Assembly (NCBI GenBank): GCA_020073545.1
Contig: JAIQEZ010000002.1
Span: 29,660 to 93,659, forward strand
Direction of reading: 5' to 3'
Length of the DNA stretch: 64,000 nt
Origin: Terriglobia bacterium
GTDB taxonomy: Bacteria > Acidobacteriota > Terriglobia > UBA7540
Made by a program: the position numbers and the translations under genes. The stretch's first letter is position 1. Each line of letters starts with the position of its first letter. The notes beneath the pieces are model-generated. The model had not been told where the DNA came from. It was given only the letters and a program-made list of their open reading frames with translations, and searched no databases. This document shows, piece by piece, positions 17,861-25,100 of this stretch.

Positions 17861-18454
17861 TCAGGCGTAAGGGCGAGGGTGGAAAGTGCAGGAACGCTCA
17901 AACCCACTCCGTTCGGGTCGTTGCACACGCTCTACCACCCACGCGTCCACTTCCACAGCCGCCGATTTCTGGACAAGCTCGACTGACAAAACCAGGCGGA
18001 ATTGGCTCTTGTTGCGCACCAGGATCCCTTCGATGCCTTCCAGCGGGCCACACTTTACTCGAACCCAATCTCCGCACTTGAGGAAGGGATGGGGTTCAAC
18101 GCGCGCGGATCTCGCAATGGATCGGCGCAGCGCTTCGATCTCCACGTCGGGTATGATCGCGGCCACGCCTGCGAAGCCCACCAAACCCTGGACGCCCGGC
18201 GTGGTCAAAATACTGAGCCGCTGCTCGAGTCCCCGGCGCAAAAACAAGTAGCAGGGAAAGAGCGGCAGGGAAAGTTCCTTGGTTCGATCACTCCACTGGC
18301 GAACGGCGGTGTACAGAGGCAGGAATACTTCAAACCCCTTGTAGGCCAGAGAACGTGCAGCCAGTTTCTCATGCTGGTGCTTGGTGTAGATCGCAAACCA
18401 GCCTAGGCCCCCCGGCCGGTAGTCCTCAAGCGGTTCGGCATCGCGCGTTAACAT
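17861..18454 (-). CDS. NusG-like transcription antiterminator (UpxY/RfaH/LoaP-like)
   Basis: A 197-residue specialised NusG paralogue. The NGN domain starts at GWFAIYTKHQHEKLAARSLA and contains VFLPLYTAVRQW and LPLFPCYLFLR. A KOW region follows, with GDWVRVKCGPLEGIEGILVR. Such proteins load on RNA polymerase at a leader and suppress termination across long polysaccharide operons; its place as the second gene before wza fits that role exactly. A longer frame to 18559 exists, but ATG 18452-18454 has GGAG six bases upstream and removes an unconserved N-terminus. The recognition element is not identified, but the structured leader at 19135-19238 is a candidate. Confidence 0.9.
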   Translation of the reverse strand: MLTRDAEPLEDYRPGGLGWFAIYTKHQHEKLAARSLAYKGFEVFLPLYTAVRQWSDRTKELSLPLFPCYLFLRRGLEQRLSILTTPGVQGLVGFAGVAAIIPDVEIEALRRSIARSARVEPHPFLKCGDWVRVKCGPLEGIEGILVRNKSQFRLVLSVELVQKSAAVEVDAWVVERVQRPERSGFERSCTFHPRPYA

Positions 18455-18602
18455 ATAGCTCCGCCCTCTGACTCCCAAGAGTCCTCCACTTCCTAAGCCG
18501 CTTCTTGCGAACAATTCCACCTCTCCCGGTGGCTCTTTCCCGGCCGCAGAGCAGCCCACCTGCCCAAGACATCCCCGCCGACAACGGATCCTTGCTTTCC
18601 TT

Positions 18603-18977
18603 TCAACTCTCCCTCAACTTGCTTGATCGGCTTGCTTGATCGGCGTTGGAAGCCTCTATCCCGAACAGATCACTGAGCTGGTTGTGCTGAAATCGGCCGG
18701 TCCCTCGGAAGCCTACGGCGACCTCGAATCGGGGCTCCTCTCTGAGACGCTCAACGGTTCCTTCAAAGCGGATCGTCGTGACTTGTTTGTCCGGACTCTG
18801 GAAGTGCACGAGCAGAACAATCCTTGTCCCTGGTACCAAGGGTTGCTCCAATGCTATTCGGGCCCCGCCAACTCCAATGTCGTAAAGCACGCCCTGCATT
18901 TCTGTCTGGTGGTTTGGTCCATTGGAAAGATGGACAGTTACAGGGCATCGGATCTCGAACCGCCTCTCTTCGCGCAT
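18603..18977 (-). CDS. PilZ domain protein (c-di-GMP receptor candidate)
   Basis: A 124-residue single-domain protein with the PilZ layout: EERRFEIRCPVTVHL at the start, where the RR-containing motif supplies arginines for c-di-GMP, then YDIGVGGARIAL, the D/N-x-S-x-x-G type motif with the central Ser replaced by Gly. The altered second motif may weaken binding. ATG 18975-18977 has AAAGG eight bases upstream; GTG 19023-19025 is an in-frame alternative with AAGGAG eleven bases upstream. It is the first gene after the long leader and precedes the NusG-like gene, so it could couple c-di-GMP from the nearby diguanylate cyclase to polysaccharide output. Confidence 0.8.
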   Translation of the reverse strand: MREERRFEIRCPVTVHLSNGPNHQTEMQGVLYDIGVGGARIALEQPLVPGTRIVLLVHFQSPDKQVTTIRFEGTVERLREEPRFEVAVGFRGTGRFQHNQLSDLFGIEASNADQASRSSKLRES

Positions 18978-19134
18978 GGTGTAAGCCTTTCTGCTTTTGT
19001 TCAGGCCATTACGGAAGCCGACCACTTTAGGGTGGTCTCCTTTTTAAATGTTGGAGAGGGGAAAAACAATCGCCTGTCGGTATGAGTCTCCGACCTAAAT
19101 GGTATGAGAGAGTCTGTCCAGCACCTACGCCAAC

Positions 19135-19238
19135 CTGCCTAGGAATAACGTGAGCGCGCAGCCGCGCGAGCAGCCGGAAGGATTAGGAAGGTCGGGCTTC
19201 GCCACATGAGGACTTCCTAATACTTTCCTCCTAGGCAG
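19135..19238 (-). promoter_or_regulatory. nested inverted repeats in the leader of the polysaccharide operon
   Basis: Outer arms CTGCCTAGGA (19135-19144) and TCCTAGGCAG (19229-19238) are perfect complements. Inside them ATTAGGAAG (19182-19190) and CTTCCTAAT (19213-19221) are a second perfect pair, and GAGCGCGCAGCCGCGCGAG near 19152 is a third GC-rich hairpin. The minus-strand transcript would fold into a multi-stem structure ahead of the PilZ and NusG-like genes. It could be an attenuator, a loading site for the antiterminator, or a small mobile repeat. Confidence 0.5.
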
Positions 19239-19291
19239 ATCGTTTCGGTCTATTGGTTTCCTTCGTTATCCGCTGACAGCCGAAGGGCTTC

Positions 19292-19305
19292 TAGGAACAT
19301 TCCTA
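19292..19305. promoter_or_regulatory. perfect palindrome, operator candidate
   Basis: TAGGAACATTCCTA is a 14-base perfect dyad (TAGGAA-CA-TTCCTA) upstream of the operon leader. Its size suits a dimeric regulator such as the LuxR-type protein encoded just upstream. No binding partner is shown. Confidence 0.4.
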
Positions 19306-19426
19306 CAGGCGAGGATCACTCAAGGAGGTGAACTGCAAAAGGTCTGTTCCTGACCAGAAAAACCCGGACTGGGGAAACACCTGCGGGGCGACACGGGCCC
19401 GAGATCCCGTCTGTCAAGCCTCGAAC

Positions 19427-20146
19427 TCATGCGGGCATCGGCTTCTCGTCTTGATCAGAACGGACGTCGGCCTTCTTCCGCTTTCCCTGAGGCGAGGCAG
19501 GTTTGTGGGGGAATTCTCCGTTGGACTTGGCATGCTGGAAATAGTAAAGGGTGGCCGCCAGGCGGCAGTCCACATTGATCTTCCGGTAAAGGGTGTACAG
19601 GTGGGTCTTCACCGTATTTTCTGAAACCGTAAGGCGATTAGCAATTTCTTTGTTGCGGGAACCATTGGCCAGCAGGGCGAGGATCTCCCACTCCCGGCGC
19701 GTCAGCGCATTCCAGCTTGCGTGGTCCCCGTTCTCCGATTGCGCGAGCTTGCCGATGATCCGTGTCGCCACGCGCTGGCTCACCCAGATGTCGCCCTGTC
19801 CGACGATGTCGCAAGCCTTGACCAAGGTGTCCAGGTCTGTGGCCCTTGAGACGCATCCCCACGCCCCCGCCCGGAGCGCCTGAAATTCTGTCTCCTCATC
19901 GGTCTTGTCTAGAATGAGCAGGACTTTGATCTTGGGTAAGAGCTTACGCAGGCGGGAGACGATTTCGAGATCCGAGGCACGACCGCTGGCTTGAAGGAGC
20001 AGAATCTCCGGCTGTGCCTCGCGCAGCACACCCAGGTCGTCTGGAAAGTTTGAAAGGTCTACTACTACAGCGTGGTTCCTTGAAGTCAGGAGGGCACGCA
20101 TTCCCTCTCTGGTCAGGTGATACGGGCTGATGACTCCCAATCTCAT
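19427..20146 (-). CDS. LuxR-family regulator with degenerate receiver domain
   Basis: A 239-residue DNA-binding regulator. Residues 1-125 have the fold pattern of a receiver (LGVISPYHLTREGMRALL, then ILLLQASGRASDLEIVSRLR). The acidic pair near the N-terminus is SPY, the phosphorylatable Asp is Gln52, and the conserved Lys is Arg (GCVSRAT). Phosphorylation is therefore unlikely. Residues ~147-205 are a canonical LuxR helix-turn-helix (LTRREWEILALLANGSRNKE, VSENTVKTHLYTLYRKI). A basic tail (KRKKADVRSDQDEK) follows. GGAAGG lies five bases before the ATG. It is the nearest regulator to the polysaccharide operon and probably controls it. Confidence 0.85.
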   Translation of the reverse strand: MRLGVISPYHLTREGMRALLTSRNHAVVVDLSNFPDDLGVLREAQPEILLLQASGRASDLEIVSRLRKLLPKIKVLLILDKTDEETEFQALRAGAWGCVSRATDLDTLVKACDIVGQGDIWVSQRVATRIIGKLAQSENGDHASWNALTRREWEILALLANGSRNKEIANRLTVSENTVKTHLYTLYRKINVDCRLAATLYYFQHAKSNGEFPHKPASPQGKRKKADVRSDQDEKPMPA

Positions 20147-20195
20147 GCTGACCTTCCACCGTCAACGCAATACTGGCTTAAAGGGTGTGCATCTA

Positions 20196-20224
20196 TTTCT
20201 ATAACAGGGCGGCTCCATTGTCAA
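20196..20224 (-). promoter_or_regulatory. sigma-70-like promoter for the LuxR-type regulator
   Basis: On the minus strand TTGACA (20219-20224) is a perfect -35 box. TAGAAA lies 17 bases further (20196-20201), or TATAGA at 15 bases (20198-20203). It sits about 50 bases before the regulator's ATG. Confidence 0.55.
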
Positions 20225-21046
20225 GATTTACTCATGCTTCAGGGGCGGGTGAATGATTAAATCTCTATCTTTCTCACTAAAATCGAGCCTTAGAAGAGAG
20301 CTGTCCGCCCGTGACTTAGCCCAAAACCGCGTCGAGCCGAACGCCGTTAGGGGAGTCTTCTGAGAAACTCAATCTTCTCTGGTTTGTGAGCATGTCGCAT
20401 CGGGGATAACTCCAGTTTGCCGATCCCATCTGAGCAGTGCGGATACCCATGCGGCTGAGGACCTTGGGCAAGATGCCCTGTGCCGCTATGTTTCTCCCGA
20501 CCGTTCGGCGCTCGGTTACTCGCCACTCAGGGAGCACGAGCGGAGTTTGCTCCCTCACACGAACAAAGAGACCGGTGCGCGGCAGGTTCCCTCAGGAGTT
20601 TTCTGAAGTATCGGGAAATCTGTCCCTGCGAGCAGGGCACGATCGCTCAGGATCATTGTCCATGCCAAGAACTCAATTGCGCAAGAAGAACAACCCGCCG
20701 TTGCTCCGCATACTTCCCGTTCGGAAACCTGCCCGTTAAGTTACCGGTCATCGCTGGGATCGGTATTTCTCAAAGAGGTAACCTCTGGAATGGGCACACG
20801 GTCATGTTATCCCGCCTCGGAGTCGGATGGCACGAAAGGAAGCTCAAGATTGTTTTGGGGAGTGACACTTCAAGCGGCTCGCCGCTCGTAGCGGAGATAC
20901 GGTCCTCCAACTGCAGGTATCTCTACCACGGCTCCAAGTTCCGGCCGTTGAATGGCTCGCGGTTCTGGTTGTGTTTCGCCAGAATCACATCTGCCTGGAA
21001 TCCGAAGTTTGAGCAGAGTAAATGTGACGTGTCCTTCGCGTTCAAT
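20225..21046. other. 820-base region without a recognised gene
   Basis: Open frames exist on both strands (for example an 80-codon minus frame at 20316-20558 and a plus frame from 20480 that runs into the diguanylate cyclase gene), but none has a recognisable domain or good ribosome site. It separates the LuxR regulator from the diguanylate cyclase. I cannot say whether it holds a decayed gene. Confidence 0.4.
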
Positions 21047-21997
21047 TCAGTCGGGGGTCCCCGAGGAGGGGCTGGGAAGATTGGCAGAAAATTCCACTCG
21101 ATTGCGTCCTGCCTCTTTCGCCCGGTAAAGAGCGGCGTCCGCCGATCCCAGCAATACTTCGAGGTCCCCCGGAACAGGTTGGTTGGCGACTGCCACCCCC
21201 AGGCTGATTGAGACGTCGATGGATTTATTCTGGGCTTTCGCCGGCTCGGAGCGAACCAAGTGGCAAATTCGCTCTGCTAGTTTCACACCTTCCTCAAGAC
21301 TGCAACCGGGGAGAACCAAGAGGAACTCTTCCCCACCAAATCGACCGATAGTGTCGTAGCGTCGCAGTGAGCTTTGCATTCGTCGAGCTACTTCACAAAG
21401 GACTTCATCCCCGATCAGGTGTCCGTGGGCGTCGTTAACTCTCTTGAAGTGGTCGATGTCCGCCATGACGATGCATACGGGGTTTCCAGCGCGACGTCCC
21501 CGATCCAATTCAGCCAACAAGGAGTCGAGACATGCCCTGCGATTCAAGAGACCCGTCAGGGAATCATGCGTTGCCAATTCCCGGAGCGCCTCCTGGGCGC
21601 GGATCAGCCTGTCCTCCAATTCGATGATGCGTTCCCCCGCGTGGATCCGGGCTCTTAACTCACGCGGATCGAAAGGCTTGATGAGGTAGTCGTCAGCGCC
21701 AGCCTCGATACCTTCCACTACGTCCTGCTTTTGATCCCGGCTTGTCAATAGGAGGAGGTAAAGGTAAGGGTCTGACTTTCTTTCCCTGATCGCACGGCAG
21801 ATTTCCACGCCATCCATGCTCGGCATCATCCAGTCGAGAATGGCAAGCCGCGGTCTATCCTCCTCCTGAAGTATTTTCCACGCTTCCAGCCCATCGCTCA
21901 CGACCACGACCTGGTAACCCCACTTGGTAAGGAAAGTCTTGAGCATATGGCGGAAGGTGATTTCATCTTCGGCGACCAGGATTCTCATGGTGGACAT
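21047..21997 (-). CDS. response regulator with GGDEF diguanylate cyclase output
   Basis: A 316-residue cytoplasmic REC-GGDEF protein that makes c-di-GMP from two GTP when phosphorylated. The receiver (1-122) has the acidic cluster AEDE, Asp55 in LAILDWMMPSMDG and the KPFD lysine. A short helix leads to the GGDEF domain, with HDSLTGLLNRR, MADIDHFKRVND and the active GGEEF (221-225). RRYD (212-215) five residues before it is an intact RxxD inhibitory site. It lies 138 bases after the hybrid kinase, the likely phosphodonor through that kinase's Hpt. ATG 21986-21988 is an alternative start with AGGAAG nine bases upstream. Confidence 0.93.
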   Translation of the reverse strand: MSTMRILVAEDEITFRHMLKTFLTKWGYQVVVVSDGLEAWKILQEEDRPRLAILDWMMPSMDGVEICRAIRERKSDPYLYLLLLTSRDQKQDVVEGIEAGADDYLIKPFDPRELRARIHAGERIIELEDRLIRAQEALRELATHDSLTGLLNRRACLDSLLAELDRGRRAGNPVCIVMADIDHFKRVNDAHGHLIGDEVLCEVARRMQSSLRRYDTIGRFGGEEFLLVLPGCSLEEGVKLAERICHLVRSEPAKAQNKSIDVSISLGVAVANQPVPGDLEVLLGSADAALYRAKEAGRNRVEFSANLPSPSSGTPD

Positions 21998-22135
21998 CTT
22001 CCTGAGTTACCTCGCTGGGTTCTTTGGAGAGTCTGTGCTACGGCGCAACCCTGGGGTTTTGATGTTGCCGTCGCCGGGAGTGAACAAATCAGCCGGCGCG
22101 AGCGTTCCAACCTGTTTCCGCGGCCATCAGAACGG

Positions 22136-25100
22136 TCATTTCTCTGTCTCCGCGCGAGCGGCGAGTAAAGCGGGCTTCAAGCGTTCTAGCTGACACTCCA
22201 ACTCCTGCAGCGCACTTTCGGCGTTCACCAAGTCCCCAGCGTGGGCGAGCCTTTCGAGCTTGAGCGCTGCTTCCGATGCCATCCGCGCAGCAAGGTTACC
22301 GGTGGAGCCTTTCAGACTATGCGCGCCTCTCTCCGCAGCCTTTGCATCTTTCTTGTCAAGCGCGACCCTGATTTCATCCAATAGACGAGGATACTCCTCC
22401 AGAAACAGATCCACGAGGTCCCTCAGCAATTGCGGGTCGCTCTCCACACGAGACATAAGCAGCGCTTCATCCAGAACCTCCTCCGGAGGTTTTTCAGGAG
22501 GCGCATTTGTGGAAATATTGGGCACCTCCATGACGAGTGTTTGGATTGTTTCAAACAGGTCCTGGTGCCGGATGGGCTTGGGCACATACCCGTCCATGCC
22601 TGCCGCCAAGCAACGTTCACGATCACCCTTCATGGCGTACGCGGTCATGGCGATAATCGGGACGTGTTTACCGCTGATCTTTTGCTTCTCACGAATCATC
22701 GCCGTCGCCTGAAGGCCATCCACGTCCGGCATTTGCACGTCCATCAGTATGACGTCAAAGCCCTCCGCGTCTTTCTCCCACATGTCGACTGCTTCTGCAC
22801 CGGTCGTGGCTGCCAAAACCGTATGGCCTTGTTTCTGGAGCAGGCGAATCACCAGCTCTCGGTTGACCGCGTTGTCCTCCGCCAAGAGGATGCGGAGCTT
22901 GCGGAGCGCCGCCCGAATGGTGTGACGCGTGACAAGGTCAGGGCCCTCCTTCCCCTGGGTGGGCTGGCCGAGAACCAGCGAGATTGCCTGCAAGAGCTCT
23001 GACGGCCGGACCGGCTTAATGAGATAGGCAGAGATGCCAAGCTCGCGACAGCGGGTGGCGTCACCCCTTTGTCCTGCGGATGTTAACATCACGATGGCGC
23101 TTCCGGCGAGGGTTGAATCTTGCTTGATCCTCTCAACGACCGAGAAGCCGTCCATGCCCGGCATTTGGGCATCAAGCAGAACCAAAGAAAAGGTTTTGCC
23201 CGTCTCCTTGGCGCGCCGCATCGCGACCAGACCCTCCTGCCCCCTCTCCACCAACGTGGGCTGCATCGACCACCGCTTGAGCATGGCCTCCAAGATGCGC
23301 CGGTTGGTGGCATTATCGTCAATGACTAGCACCGGCGTACCTTGCAGATTGACCTTTGCCATGGAAGCGGGCTGTAGCGGCGGCCCTTTCACAAGGCCAA
23401 ACTTCGCCGTGAAATGGAACTTGCTTCCTCTGTCTGGTTCGCTCTCCAACCATATTTGGCCTTCCATCAGCTTTGCCAGTCGGGCCGAGATAGCCAAGCC
23501 CAGGCCGGTCCCACCATATTTACGTGTGGTTGAGCTGTCAGCCTGCATGAAGGCCTCAAAAATCCGCTGTTGCTTATCCCGCGGGATGCCGATGCCGGTA
23601 TCGGTGACGCAGAAATGCAGGGCGGTCCAATCTTTCCCTTGCGAATCGACCTCGACTCGCAAGTTCACCTCCCCGCGTTCGGTAAACTTGATGGCATTCC
23701 CCACCAAATTCACAAGGATCTGTCGCAGCCTTCCAGGATCTCCGACTAAGCGGGCCGAAACGTCGGGCAGGGTCGCCCAGGTCAACTCAAGTCTCTTCTC
23801 ATCAGCCCGGGGGGCGAGTGCCCGCATGGTGTTGCTGAGCGTATCTTGCAGGTCGAATTCGCCCACGTCGAGCGAAAGCCTCCCGGCCTCAATTTTGGAG
23901 AAATCCAGAATGTCATTGATCAAGGTCAGGAGGGTGTCAGCGGACTCCTTCACCCTGTTCAGGTACTCTCGCTGCTCAAGCGAAAGGGGCGTGTCCAGGG
24001 CCAATGCCGTCATGCCAATGATTCCATTCATGGGGGTTCGGATCTCATGGCTCATCATTGCGAGGAACTCGCTCTTGGCCCGGCTGGCAGCCTCCGCAGT
24101 CTCTTTGGCGTTGCGTAATTCTTGCTCCGCTTGCTTGCGCTCTGTAATGTCGCGGGAGACGCCGAAGGTTCCGAGGATGTTCCCGTTGGCGTGACGCAGG
24201 GGCATCTTCGTGGTCGAGACCCAGGTCACATGGCCATCCGGCCAGGTTTCCTTCTCCTCTTTGGCCAGCATCGGCTGGCCTGTTCTGATGATCTCCTGCT
24301 CGTCGGCATAGGCCTGCTGGGCATGTTCATCCGTGAAGAAATCGAAGTCGGTTTTGCCGACTGCCTGGGCAGGGTCGCTCAACCCAAACACCTTGGCGTG
24401 CGCCTTATTGATCCGGGTGAAGCGGCTCTCGCGATCCTTGAAGTAGATCACGTCGGGGAGATTGTCCATGAGGGTGTGGAGGAAATGCCTTTCCTCAATC
24501 AGCGCCGCTTCTGCTTGCTTGCGCTCGGTGATGTCAATGAGGGTGGCCTCTTTCACTAATTGCCCGTCGACTTCCTCCTCCAACAGCGTATCGTTGGCCA
24601 GAACCCACACCGGGCTCCCGTCTTTTCGTCGCAAACGCAGTTCGTAATTGGAAAGCGTGCCCCGCTCGCGCAGCTTGGCCCAATAGGCCTCACGCTCGGC
24701 AGGGTCGAAATACACACTTAGAACAGGTTGAGCGATCATTTCTTCCCGCGATTGATACCCGAGGATGCGCGCATAGGCGTCGTTGCAAACCAGAAAGCGG
24801 CCGTCCAGAGAGGCACGGCAGACGCCCGCCAGATTGCGCTCGAAAAGCAGCCTATAGCGTTGCTCGGAGGCTCGTACCGCCTCTTCGGCCCGCTTCCGCT
24901 CGGTGATGTCGCGGGCAATAGTCGCTGCACCCACCACGTCTCCCGCGGCATTCCGGATCGGAGATATCGCGAGGGAGACATTAATCCGGCAGCCATCCTT
25001 TCGCACGCGTACGGTCTCAAAATGGGTGATTTTCTCCCCCTGCCCGGCCCTGTGCAGAATCGCCGCCAATTCGTCAACGTGGTCGGAGGCCGCGAGGATT

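Noticed and set aside
19239..19426. c-di-GMP riboswitch in the leader
   Set aside because: I looked for the conserved GEMM-I core sequences on the minus strand and did not find them.
20480..21211. 243-codon open frame on the plus strand
   Set aside because: It runs into the 3' part of the diguanylate cyclase gene in antisense and its upstream part has no family resemblance or ribosome site.
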